Source: Branchiostoma floridae
Lineage: Eukaryota; Chordata; Leptocardii; Amphioxiformes; Branchiostomatidae
DNA: 64,000 bases
Assembly: GCF_000003815.2 (NCBI RefSeq)
Contig: NC_049984.1
Span: 10,464,460-10,528,459, forward strand
Direction: 5' to 3'
Below are positions 1 through 11,419 of the stretch, piece after piece (the first letter of the stretch is position 1; every line of letters begins with the position of its first letter). The notes under the pieces are model-generated. The model was not told the DNA's origin. It searched no databases and saw only the letters and a list, made by a program, of their open reading frames with translations. A program made the position numbers and the translations under genes.

Positions 1-118
1 GTTACCAGTCATGCACGATCGCATTTCCGCTATTCATGATCATACACACGCTTTGTATTGACTAACAAAACAATTCTAACGGTGACTTCAACAAGCCTGA
101 TATGAATAGTAACTAGAT

Positions 119-496
119 AGGGGTGGGCACCGGTACAGAAAATTCAGGTACCAGTACGGTCTAGGTCCAGAGGATCCGGTCCAGGTCCGGACCTGAACCT
201 TGACCGAATTGTTTGTGAATGGGTAATACTCGAAACAATGGTCCATTTCGCTAAAGATGAATCTGTGCCTGTGTTAAGTTACGTTAGACCAAGTTTGACT
301 GTAGAAACTTGGTAAAAATGTCCTTTACTTCGTTCTTGGACCAATATGCCTCACTTGAACACGTGAACGTATGCCGCCCTGGTGCCGATATAATCTGTTC
401 ATTTTCTAATCGGTCCAACATCCGGTCCACTGATTTTTTCAGGTCCGGTTTTTCTGAACCGGTCCAACAAGAAAAAGGTACACGGTTCCCATCCCT
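119..496. mobile_element. hAT-like non-autonomous inverted-repeat element
   Basis: The left end reads AGGGGTGGGCACCGGTAC and the right end is its approximate inverse (GGTACACGGTTCCCATCCCT), so the two ends form imperfect terminal inverted repeats around about 340 bases. The interior is rich in GGTCC and CCGGTCC subterminal motifs. An AGGGGTGGGC-type terminus is typical of hAT-superfamily MITEs. I could not find a convincing 8-bp target duplication, and no transposase is encoded. The class is inferred from the terminus only. Confidence 0.5.
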
Positions 497-3390
497 GATA
501 GTAAAACAACTTTATAGAGTTGCTGTGTATTGGCTCATTCGTGTTCAGAATCCATGCAGTGCGGCTTTCTGTTTTCCCTTTAGATAAGCTGTTGCGGAGG
601 TAAATCATTACTATACATAACACGGAGTCGTGTTAATTTTCCTTAATTACAAAGGGAGATGAACAGCAATCTAACGTGACAGGAACATGGAGTACTCCCG
701 CTAGCTGATCCCCAAATAATCCTTAATATGTGTCTCCTGGGAACCTCAGGTGGAGACAGGCACAAGATTCGCCTTCCGGCTGTTTCCGGGTACTCTAAAT
801 GTTTAATACATGGTAATATTCATCAACTTAAGACACTTTCCACATCTTGCCGCATACACCTTACTCTTTACAGCAAGATTCAAACAATCTGCTCTATAAT
901 TCCTGTAAATGACATGAAAAGTACTTGATACGTTCCGCACACGAACATATATATATATCAAATTTGCTCGTGCAAAAGTTTGGAACAAGATTTTATCAGC
1001 AAAGAGCCTGTCGACAATTTATTGGTTTAATCACGAAAAGCACTCGGTGACGAATAGAGGCCCACGGTCTCAGCTTCAGCCGCAATCCTCATCATTCCAC
1101 AACTGAGTGGGAAGAGATGATGTTGTAAGTCGCTGTCAACAATTTGTCACTCAATTCTAGCAGTACGATGAGACGGGTACACTTCTTAGTACTCTACCCT
1201 TCCTGTTCTCTTCAATCATGAAGCAAAATGTTTAAATCAAACGTGTTAAGGGGGTAGCGCAAAACCGTTTCAAACGCCTGTGCAATACATTTTAATTCAA
1301 AAATCCATCTCAACATTCAGAACCGGCTCTTTGCTTTACGGCAGTGCGTAGGTAGGAATAAATCAGGCAGAGAGGAGCGCACAATGTGCAAATTGTTGAG
1401 CCAGCCCGTCTGTGTGCAGATATCCCGCCCGATAAACGACCCTGCTCAGTCCAGCCAATTTTCCGCCGTCTGCCCGTCTGTAACCCCCTTCAGGGAGGAG
1501 ACTTGAAGTTGAAATTTATTAGGATTATCACGCACAGACGACCGCGTAGGCCTGCCCTCTGCAGCATATGATTGATGCCCTGCAGAAAGACAAAGTTGCT
1601 GTGTAGTTCTGTCAGGCGTGATAGATGAACTGTAAGAGCAAGTCTGGGAAAGCCAATAGGATCGTCAGTATATTGGCATGAACAAAGAACTGCGGTCATG
1701 CCCGATGCGCATGTTTTCTTTGAAGTCGTGTAAGGATATTCGACAATCTATTTGCATTCAGAGGTGCGTGAATTGTCCGTGATATTTGATAGATGATACT
1801 CGTATCAACCTGGGAAACTAGCGGCATTCATTTTCACCGCTGGGATAGCTGTGGGATCTTTTCAATGCAAAGCCCAAATACGAAGTAAAAGCGCCTTCAA
1901 AGGTAGGTATGGACGTTTAAATGTGTAAGAGATTTCAGACTGAATGGAAAATGTTTTTAAGAGTGACAAATTAATGAGAGCTATGAATTCGGACTAATGG
2001 AGGATTAAGAATGACCGTTTCCTCTAAGAAAACTCTTTCCAGTTTCTGTCCTACCCGATCAATACACATGCTACGTACCATAAACAGTAGTACACCAATC
2101 CAATCCCAGTCGACTTTAATGGAAACCTTGTAGAATGGGATAGGAGTGTTAAGGACAGAACCACGGGCAGGAGTCATGTATCAACCCAAGAACCTGTCCA
2201 ATCAGGAATTCCCTACGAGCGACTGGCGGTTCAACGACCCCGAGTTTCGGGCAAGGTTACGAAGGACGCCGTAAAGTTGCTGACTTCGACTTTGTAAAAG
2301 GATTGTATTTCGTGCTGAGACTGCAGCCCGGGTTTGCAGTACTCTGTTAATGGGTTTTTTCTGAACTTCAGGTAAGGGGAATAGGATTGTTTTCAGCTTC
2401 TGCCAAGTTCTGGTAGCCGGTAGAAAATAGGAACCGCGCTATTCTCGACACAGTTTCTGTCTACCTTTGCCAATACATATAAACCTCCATGCAAAAAAAG
2501 AATCTGTATTGTAACGGATATATCAACTTATGTAGCTATATCATTATATGCTTGCAACTAATGGACTCATTCTGTCTTCTATCAATATTTCATAGCTGAG
2601 AATTCACTAGACTGTACTAGATAAATGTCTGCCCTAGTGGCGATATACATGTATTACACTTGGCTAATCGCATAAGGGAATAAATGAAGTGAAATATGAT
2701 GTTTGGTGACTAGGCTTTTACAACACTTTTACATTTACATGTTACAATTGTTGTGCAATACAAGCTGATTTTGACATTGACAGTGATCATTCCAAGGTAG
2801 TGAACAAAGAACATTACGTAGGTTTTACGGTGGACAATCCCACTCGCCTCAGGACGTGTGTAACTTCTCATAGCAAGACCGTCCCCACCGCCATCTCATA
2901 GCAGGTAGCCTTACGGGAGACCCCAAACATTACCGTTGGAACCGTTCCCATATTTCATAGCAAGCAAACCAGGTCAGAGCATCCCCAGTCACGGCACTGC
3001 CCCTGTATTCCTGGGTTAATTAAAGGTCTCTCCAATCACGCGGACGGCATAGTCTTGTTGATAGAGACAGAGAAGGATGGGGGCAGACATCGAGGGATTA
3101 TCACAAGCCACAGACGGACTTTTCCCAAGACGCTTCTGTATAATCAACGTTTCGCCCTTGTTTGCTTTAGTGTATGGTCGGCAACATATCACTATGACAT
3201 CACTTCTTTTGAATTTTCTTGTCATTGAAATCATAAAACAACCTGTACAACGTTGGTTGATTCTTATAGCAGCAAACTCCGCACGGGATATGAAGCTCTT
3301 TTAAATGCCTGCTGAGTTGTTAATCAAACTGCTTTATTGTAGCGATTATCTCACATATGATTTATCATCCTAACCAATGAATATGAAGTA
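497..3390. other. Intergenic stretch, no gene recognised
   Basis: I see no supported gene here. One plus-strand frame at about 1989-2272 stays open apart from a single internal TAG near 2130. Its last part has a charged, protein-like composition (SDWRFNDPEFRARLRR near 2216-2263). There is no recognisable domain and no clear splice context, so I do not call a gene. An AT microsatellite lies near 950-957. Confidence 0.4.
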
Positions 3391-3404
3391 TTTATGACTT
3401 ACAT

Positions 3405-5220
3405 TTCCGGCACTATCAGTCGAAATGCTATATGACGCACCTACTCCACCCTTCTCAGTGACGGTGACGCAGCGTATGAAAGATTGTCGTCTGATATGAA
3501 TTATGATTTATTACGAGCATTAGAGATAGCTGATCATGATATTTTGCCTGTTCGATGTAAAACTTCAGCTAATCATGATCTGTTTGTATAAGATTTATAG
3601 CAGGAAAGTTAGAATTACAGGGTCGTTTATTTCTTGGATCTCCTGATATCTATGGATTTTGCTGGTCGGTACAAACATCACGATGTGTTGTGATGACTGC
3701 ATCTGGTAACCGCACCCAAGTCTATGTGCCGTGTGTGGACAGACGAGAGTATTGGACTGCAGAATTCATTACCTCCCTGTTGGCCCGGGGTCGCCCGCGG
3801 CCCGCCCAACCGTAGAAACCCATGGACGTACCGGCGAATAAATCGACAAGCTGCCGTCGGTGTCAGACCTGCGATCGTCTGGATATCATCATCGCAGACG
3901 AGATGTTTGTAAGCCATACAAAGTTGTTATAGGTGAATGTTATGCATTTCATATTCATAAGAGGTGCTTTAGTCGCATTCTCTATCTAGATTATGGAATT
4001 GGGGAAGTAGCTTCGGCACGAAGCAAAGTTAAGACAGACTTTTCGTTACGCCCTATTTATCATTGTGGCAACATTTTTGTTTGAAATTACCACTTCAATT
4101 AGTTATTAGTCAGCTTTCGTCTTACACAAGAGGATAAATCTAAAGCTGTTCCGTTCTCTAGCCTGTGGGGGACGATGAAATTGAAATTCTGTCTCGTAGT
4201 TTTACAAATCGATATCATTTGGTATTTGGCGCTGATGGGAGCTGGATCAGGGAGTATCGGTGGATGGTGCTCAAAATTAGATCACTGACATTAGCTGTGG
4301 GGTCGTATGAGAGTCTTTGTCCGCTGATCAAATATTGCCCAGGGGCGATTTTTGTCTAGTCGATATTGTAATTACATTTTCCTGATTCTCAGCACACACA
4401 ATCCTTTAAGATTCCCCTTGGTAGCTTATGTATATGATTAGGATTTGCTTTCTAGATCTTTAACTACATTGGTGTCAGGCAGATTCATCGATCCTCCAAA
4501 AAATAAACGACATAGAAACTTTTTAAGAAAGCATCGACGATGCATGCAGCGCTCCTGGCGACAAGTCTGGGGTTTACATGACTTGCGACATGGTGGTTTA
4601 AACTATCCAAAGTTTTGCTGCAGTTTCTGGAAATAAAATGGCCTATCACAGTTCTATGTAAAAGAAATACTAGCCATACTTTCGCGTTACTCGTTTGAAC
4701 TTTTCCTGACGTTTATCCAGCTAACGAACACCGGTGTCTCTAAATATATCTCGTTTGAATCTGTGCGCGTCAGCAGAACGGTGTTGTTACGAGCTGAGGA
4801 TGATCTATTTACAGAATTACGCAGCCAGGCTAGAAGATGACGTAAGGAGAGGACCAGATTTGCATAGCTGACGCAGGCCACTTGAATAGTCTGAATGAGC
4901 CCCCTCCCCCATCCGTCAGAGATGACCTGAGACAACCCATTCATGACGACACTTGACTTTTCCATTGCGTCTCCGCCTAAAGGTCAGCAGCTGCTCGAAA
5001 GCCACCCGGAGCCTGCCGTGGTAACATGCTTTACGGCGTGTTGACAAACCGTCCTTAATGAATGCCCATAAATTAAACCTGACTTCAAAAGGAGACGGCA
5101 ATGGCAACGTGTTTTCCCAGCACGAGGCACAACAAGATAGTGGTGTGTCGAAACAGCCCAACCAAGGTCTAGTGTGATGCCACAACACAGTCATTATGAT
5201 GTTTACCAGGACTTGATCGT
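3405..5220 (+). pseudogene. Possible decayed coding region, unidentified
   Basis: Several plus-strand stretches of about 30-68 codons follow one another, each in a frame different from the last. They read with protein-like composition and are separated by stops or frame changes. The clearest are about 3436-3591, 3600-3797, 4165-4359, 4637-4842 and 5027-5191. Examples of local peptides are GRLFLGSPDIYGFCW and RAEDDLFTELRSQARR. I recognise no domain. This could be an old gene or mobile-element ORF broken by frameshifts, or simply chance. Frames of this length are common in random DNA, so confidence is low. Confidence 0.2.
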
Positions 5221-6225
5221 GTTTGGAAAATAAGAAGTGGGGGTCCCTAATCTCGCATTTGGCAGCTATGGTTGACGCCCTGCTATTGTTCTGGCATGAT
5301 TTTGTCTGTTTTACCTGGTATTATGTGCCTGTAGAATACGATATCGCGCATGTGGAATCACGGGACCGAGTACAAGTGAAGTTGAGACGTAACTTTTTAC
5401 ACAAAATTGTCTCGCGAGGAATACACTTTTTTCCTGAAATAATTTTATATCGGAGGTTGTGTACTAGGATGAAACAGACGATCGAATTTAGTTGTTCTGA
5501 CGTACGAAGTGACGCGAACAGAACTTTTAGTTTACGCTAAGGGCTTACTTAAGTCGAACCATGGTGTACAGAAAAGACATGTTTAGTTTCTTACAAGACT
5601 GAGGCTTAATAGTGATACCACAAACTTTTCCACCTTTTCGGGCTCCATGCTATGATCGAGAATGGATTTGTTTTTACGTTGATGAACAAACATAAAAGAC
5701 TTTCGGTGTGTTATAGTTCTAGCTAGCTAACGATGTATATCAAAGGACTGGACTTGTAATGTTCTCAAATGGCAACGGCAGTTTCGTAATAGCTCTGCAG
5801 CTAGGTGAATAAAAGTATATAATCTGTAGGTTCAAGTCAATGATACCAGAAGGCATCCTTATATTACGACTCGAAGGACTAATATAGGCCATGTTGCTGA
5901 CATGTAGGTGCTGTATTATTTCAAACAATAGAAGAAATCATGTTAGAAACCTTATGTTGACGGATATTTAAATAGGGAAGTTATACAAAGTGAACGAACG
6001 AGCATTGTTTGTGCAAAAGGACGAGATTGTGTCGGCTTAAAAGCATGTTTTGTGTGTCCGTGCTAGAGAACAGTCACGACGACTGGGACATGTGTGCACG
6101 TTCTCAGCATAGCACAGCAATGCTGGTTTGAAGTTTGGTGACTAAACCACCCCATATAAAAGCCTTAAGAATGGAAACTGACAGCAAAGAAAGTTTATCC
6201 AACTTATCCTACAAACTTGTTGCAC
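5221..6225. other. Intergenic stretch with one unsupported open frame
   Basis: A 105-codon plus-strand frame (5223-5540) lies here. It starts without ATG, has no recognisable domain and no splice context, and I treat it as unproven. The remainder, 5541-6225, shows nothing I can support. I also looked on the minus strand for further ankyrin-repeat exons of the neighbouring ANKUB1-like exon and found none. Confidence 0.35.
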
Positions 6226-6229
6226 TTAC

Positions 6230-6657
6230 TTCTGGAGCAAATCCAGGTGTCCACGATGCGCGGCCAGGAACATGGCACAGAACCGTCCGTCCGTCCGTGT
6301 CTCTCCCTCCTCCATCCCGTCCACACACCGCCGCACCAGCCAGTAGTCTCCCATCATAGCGGCGCCGAACACATCCCGCCACCGATCGTCCGGCCCCACA
6401 CTGACGGTGGAGCCCGCCCGGAGCCCGAGCTGACCCAGGAGGAGCTCCTTGTCAGGACCGCTGTTCTGTGAAGTCGTCACCTTCTGTACGTCGCATGGGA
6501 TTCCACTAGCTTCCTCCACCATGCCTTGTAGTTCACCTACAGTCATGTCCGCATGGACTCTCAGCGATGTCATCAAACCTCGGGGAAGTTTGACAAAGAT
6601 GTGGAACCAGACCTTTGCCGGAGCCTTGCTCTTGGCTGATCGGGAGCTCCGTTCCAT
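6230..6657 (-). CDS. ANKUB1-like exon (ubiquitin-like to ankyrin junction), partial
   Basis: On the minus strand an open frame reads from ATG at 6657 to a consensus splice donor (AA|GTAAGT) just below 6230. The product begins MERSSRSAKSKAPAKVWFHI and contains a ubiquitin-like stretch (LRVHADMTVGELQGMVEE). A tryptophan-centred linker (DDRWRDVFGAAMMGDYWLVR) follows, and then an incipient ankyrin repeat (FLAAHRGHLDLLQK). That order matches my memory of vertebrate ANKUB1, where a second ubiquitin-like domain is followed by a WDGWKEF-type linker and an ankyrin helix. The frame is also open upstream of the ATG to about 6774, so the exon may start at an acceptor such as TACAG near 6692 instead. I could not find the first ubiquitin-like exon to the right or the remaining ankyrin exons to the left. 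This may be a partial gene, a retained fragment, or a gene with small diverged exons. Confidence 0.5.
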
Positions 6658-6699
6658 CGTGCCGAGGCAATCGGTCTCCAAAGTTACGATAAGAGCGCT

Positions 6700-8370
6700 G
6701 TACATGCACGGACAGGACGAAATCAGATGTCCGACGCCTACTTCCAAAATAGATGTGTAATGACACAACAACAAAGGCGGAATGGTCGCACAAATATCGC
6801 CATTAAAATGTCACTGCCTCCTTGGCAACCAGTCTGTAATCAGTGACTCCAACCTCACCTAGTAACACCCCCGGACCAAGCGTGAGGTGGAGCAGAGAGG
6901 GCGTTTCTCTTGCTAGTCTTCTGTCGCGACTTGACACACTGACACTGCCGTCTGTCCTGGATACATACAGATAGAGTACTGCAATGGGCTGCGATGATAT
7001 TCAGATGCGCTGTCAAACTGCTCAGAAGTCCGGAGTAGACGAGCTGTGACACCGCCTGCGCGAGTTGAGGAGCGCGTCAAACTGGACTGTTTCAATCCCC
7101 TTATCAGAGCCGAGCAAACACTTCAACAATACATCTCAGGCAGCTACAAAGTGATTACGACTCTATGGGCGATTAGTGCTATTAAAAGTCTTGATGATGT
7201 GTACTTTATCACAAGGTAGACAGATATGGTATCACCTGAAGGTCCGCGGATATTTTGGGGGCTCGGTCACACGCTGTAGGCACGTCTATGCGACAGGAAC
7301 GGGCGCGGGAAGTATTCGCTTGTCTCACTTGTGTTCTACTCTCTACCGTTCACAAAGGCGGTGTCGGACTCACAGAATCTCATTAATACTAACGTTTCTC
7401 TCGTAAAATACAGTGTCGCAGTTTCTCCGGCTGGTTTCGTCGATGCAAGCTTGTTTAAACTTCCATCTTAGAATAAAACGATATGAGAACTATTCGGTGG
7501 TGCAGCTGGTGTAATTGGGTTTATACGAAAATGAGTTATCCGATTCTAACGTAAGCCAACTTGAAACAAAGTTTTATTCTTCCTGTATATATGATGTGAG
7601 CTGCCCTGTGTGATCTGAAAGCCTGTTTCTTAAAGTAACCCTGAATAACAGAAGAAACTGGTCACAAAAAGACCGTTAATATAATGAAATCTTACGCTTA
7701 GAGATTAAGAAAAAGTTGTTTGAACCCATACTTGACGATGGAAATTTTTGTTCCGTTATTTTTGCACGGTATATTGGATTGACCTTGGACAGATATTAAT
7801 AAGTTTTATCTTAAAAACACCTGCTGTACCAGTTCGACTTAAGCCTACGATGTTGATATTTCAGTAAAGTGCCAGTTCGTTTAGTGAGTTGCCAAGAGCG
7901 ATGGTAAGTGTTCTGTTTACTCATCAGTGAGTCAACATTCATTTATCATTCTCTTAAGTTCATAAAACGATAATTAAGTGCTAGCAACACGATTTCTGAC
8001 GAGTAACCAACGATGCCTGAAGTAGCTAATTGACCCCATAACGACGGTAAAGCTCACCGATACTTAAACATAAGTGGCTGGTGTCTATAAGAGACAGCGC
8101 GCGATGGGTGTTTTCTTGGACTGGGGCCAAACTTTTTCAACAGTCCCAACCAAATAATCGTAATTTGTGACGTATACTCCCCCTCCACCACCACCACAAA
8201 CAATAGTCGTGAAAAGATAGAGTTTATATATTCCTCGGTCACCTTCGTTGATCGATCGCCGTACGATCGCAAGCAGGGCATTCTTGTGTTAGTCGTGAGT
8301 GTGTCGTCGAAATTCAGATGTTTTTTTTACGGAAAAGGTTAGATCCTTGTAATCTCCAGACAGATTTACC
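6700..8370. other. Intergenic stretch, nothing recognised
   Basis: I find no coding exon, RNA gene or structured repeat that I can support here. The first ubiquitin-like exon expected for an ANKUB1 gene on the minus strand should lie in this interval, but I could not identify it. Confidence 0.4.
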
Positions 8371-8374
8371 AGTG

Positions 8375-8499
8375 GCATAAGGTAGTATCAAATCTGGCTA
8401 AGGAGTACAGCTGGCCAAATGGACTCATCAGCCACCGGTAGCCAAACACACTCCTAGGCCGGCTTCACTCCTCTTGCATCTTTTGATACTATCTTATGC
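8375..8499. repeat. Foldback element
   Basis: The left arm GCATAAGGTAGTATCAAA (8375-8392) is the inverse of the right arm TTTGATACTATCTTATGC (8482-8499), with one mismatch in 18. The pairing resumes further in: AGGAGTACAGCTGGCC on the left against GGCCGGCTTCACTCCT on the right. The whole folds into a long imperfect hairpin. The next ~170 bases (8501-8672) also begin and end with inverse GTCGTAGG/CCTACGAC. They contain ATCCTCCGTAGTGACCACTG, a relative of the core repeat seen at 23.1 kb. Confidence 0.65.
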
Positions 8500-8683
8500 T
8501 GTCGTAGGATCTGCTTCGAAATTAAGATCCTTGTCGGTGGATGGTTCTGCCTGGCTTAGCCCGAGATCCATCCTCCGTAGTGACCACTGGCTCCTTGGTT
8601 AGCCAGCCAAAGGATTGATTCTAGGTTCTCTCACAGCCTAACTTCACGTCATCGTACCACAGCCTACGACGAAAGAGACCGCG

Positions 8684-8851
8684 GATTAACGAACGCATAA
8701 CACAGACTAACGAACGTACAACACAGACTAACGTAAGTACAACACAGACTAACATACGTGCAACACAGACTGCATACGTGCAACACAGACTAACGTACGT
8801 ACAACACAGACTAACGTACGTACAACACAGACTAACCCACGTACAACACAG
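8684..8851 (+). repeat. Minisatellite, about 20-bp unit, eight copies
   Basis: The motif ACACAGACTAACGTACGTAC repeats about eight times head to tail with small variations (GAACGT, CATACGTG, CCCACGT variants). There are no unique spacers between copies, so it is a tandem minisatellite and not a CRISPR array. Confidence 0.85.
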
Positions 8852-11419
8852 ATGACCCCTTTACAGATTGAAACACCTGTTAGTAGTAGTGCCTATTATT
8901 TGGGTCGCCCTAGATTCTAATGATCATTTTGCTTCACTAAATCCGATTGCGTTTATCTTCATCACCATGGCATTATTATCGAAATAGTCGCCAACGATAG
9001 CTTTCATCAAGACTTAATGATCGTCGTTGAATGTAAAATAGGCAGCCCGCATAGAAATTCTACCACTTAATGCTTATGTCGGCAAACAAAGCTGGGCGTA
9101 CAATATGCAGAGAAAAGCCTGGTGATGTTTCTCAAGCCTAGAAGACCATAAACTCCCCACTTTGCAAAACTAGTTCATTTTCCTTCGATTAGTTTCTAAG
9201 ACTGTACTATGTTCTTCAGCAAGGGACGAAGAGGATAATGAGTATGCCTTCAGTAAGTTTATTTATACTGAAAGTTCTATCATTTCCGTAACACACATTC
9301 ACACACGTGACTCCCCATCCTGCCAGTGATGCAATACCAGAGGAAGCATACCATTTTTTCTCCACTGGCACAAAAAAAAGAAGAAATATGTCTGATCCAG
9401 TATCTTCAACCAAACCTCTAAAGGATTTCAGAAAAAAAAGAAAGACTGATGTTCAGCTTTACTCATGAAGAAAATCAAAATCATCTGCATGCAACATTCT
9501 TAACGGTTCAAAGCAGTTGTGAATAACACTTTCTACAACATGTGAACAGCTTTTTTGTCATATTTACTTTTCATATACATCTATCTTTCAACCCAAAGAT
9601 TCCATAAGCCTCTAACACAATCATCCTCATATGTACACACAACAGTAAACATTAACTTAAGTTTGGCAGATATTTTTAAAAATAGTCAAAACAATCAACA
9701 TTTCCTAATTTGTAGGTACAGGTACTCTACACATCTGTCCACAGCTACAAACATGAACTACAACATGATCACTACAGACAGTAGAATTACATTTGCCAAA
9801 TCTTATCTTACTGTGGCTAATATTGTTACATCAATGTGTCTGTGACCGTGTCTACAGCAACATGGCTTTTCTTTTGTTCACTTTAGGCTACATCTAGTTG
9901 TCTTTCTTTGTTTACACATTTCTAATATCAAATTATCAGCAATACAAAGATGTGGCTTAAAACTATGATGGTAATTTTTGCCACAGAGATTCAAACTTCC
10001 ACACTGGTTGGTTGAGTTTATCATATACATTTCACACTATTTATTATTGCACATTTGGTCTGACACCACTATGCATATACACATTCTTTGTTTCATATTC
10101 CAGATACAATTTCCCACTTACGCTTTTCCAAGTTGCTCCATTCTTTAAGAGGACTGTGATTTTGTCCCAGCATGTATCGTCTTCAAAATGCTTTCTTTTC
10201 GTAAACTAGGAGATATCCTAAATATCAAAAGAACTGGAAATGCACTTATAAAAATGACAGGTATCTTGGGTTTGACTTGTATAAATGTGTTTTGAATAAA
10301 AGCTTTCAATGCATTGTAGTGATTAATGCTGATAGACATGTATATTTCATCCAATTAGGATATATACAACATATACAGAAGTTTGACTAATAGCAGTTTA
10401 ACCTCATGAGACCAATTTTGGTAATAGGGATCATGGGTAAGACAGAGTGCTACAATTCCAAATATACCTTTGCTGAAATACATGTATAGCATGTGTGGTC
10501 CAGAGGTTAGTAACCCTGCCTCTAGACCAAGAAGTTGTGTCACTCACTTGGTATGTACACTACTGGAAAGGGTTGCAGTCCTTACAACAGGCAGTCAAGC
10601 CATATGGTCCACTGTTCATTGTGCTTGCCAAAGAGAGCAAGGTAAATTGCTCCCAAACCTGTAAACACACATGTACTGTACATAGCATTTGTCTTCTATG
10701 CCATGACCAGTTGAAGATTACCAGTAGTTCATCTGTTCATTGAGTTCATTTGAGTTAAACTAATTCACTTTCACTTTTGCATGCAAGAAGTCTGGAGATC
10801 TTTCTTAACTCTAATTGTGTCTTTTCTAGGCCATGCTGGCCTCAAATGATAAAAAAAATGCATTACATTCATGTGGCAACAGTTAACTCTACACTCACTT
10901 CAATTCAACTTCCGTATAATTATATACATTGTGTTAGTAAGCAAGACTGTGACTACTACTTGTACTACAGCATTCTCTAGCTTCTGACAGTAGCATTAGA
11001 CTGGAGGAAACTTTGCTAATTTTGGTTGCAGTAGGACTCACTGTCTCAGATCTGTTGTACTGGGCTGGCTCCCTTTCAGTGTTTAGTTACTGGTTGTGAG
11101 GCCTGTCCATTGTTCAGTAAAATTGAACCTATCATATACACCTCACTAGATTACTCAGGCAGTCACAGTACAACAGATTGATTGTTGAATACTGAAACAC
11201 CAGGACCTCTTTACATGCAACTCATCCAACATAGACTTGAGAAGTAATGCCTCTGGACAAACTGTCAGCTTTTAATCAATATACTTCAAGGAACATCTGA
11301 CCAGATGTCATCTACTTAGATTTTATCTGTTTGCTTATTTCATTCCAGAAAAACAACAATCTCTTTCCCATCACATGCTAACCCATCTACAAATATTAGA
11401 AACAGCCCTTGCGTGAAGC
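8852..11419 (-). other. MARCH6 3' flank, probably including its 3'UTR
   Basis: No coding exon is supported in this AT-rich interval downstream of the MARCH6 stop codon. It probably holds the MARCH6 3'UTR. One candidate polyadenylation signal (AATAAA on the minus strand) is at 9258-9263, which would give a ~2.1 kb 3'UTR. Other AATAAA-like hexamers are possible, so the end is a guess. A tRNA-derived SINE fragment lies inside at about 10490-10650. Confidence 0.35.
10490..10650 (+). mobile_element. tRNA-derived SINE-like fragment
   Basis: The sequence TGTGGTCCAGAGGTTAGTAA resembles the A-box half of a tRNA (TGGYNNAGTGG-type). After a CCTGCCTCTAGACC loop it decays where a B box would be expected. 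It does not fold into an intact tRNA. The pattern is that of a tRNA-headed SINE, and the right boundary is approximate. Confidence 0.45.

Noticed and set aside
8079-8097. 16 of 19 match to the Tn5/Nextera mosaic end (TATAAGAGACAG core)
   Set aside because: A leftover sequencing adapter would match exactly. Three mismatches and continuous natural flanks make coincidence more likely, although raw reads could confirm.
8684-8851. Regular short repeats suggestive of a CRISPR array
   Set aside because: No unique spacers, variable units and a eukaryotic context. It is a minisatellite.
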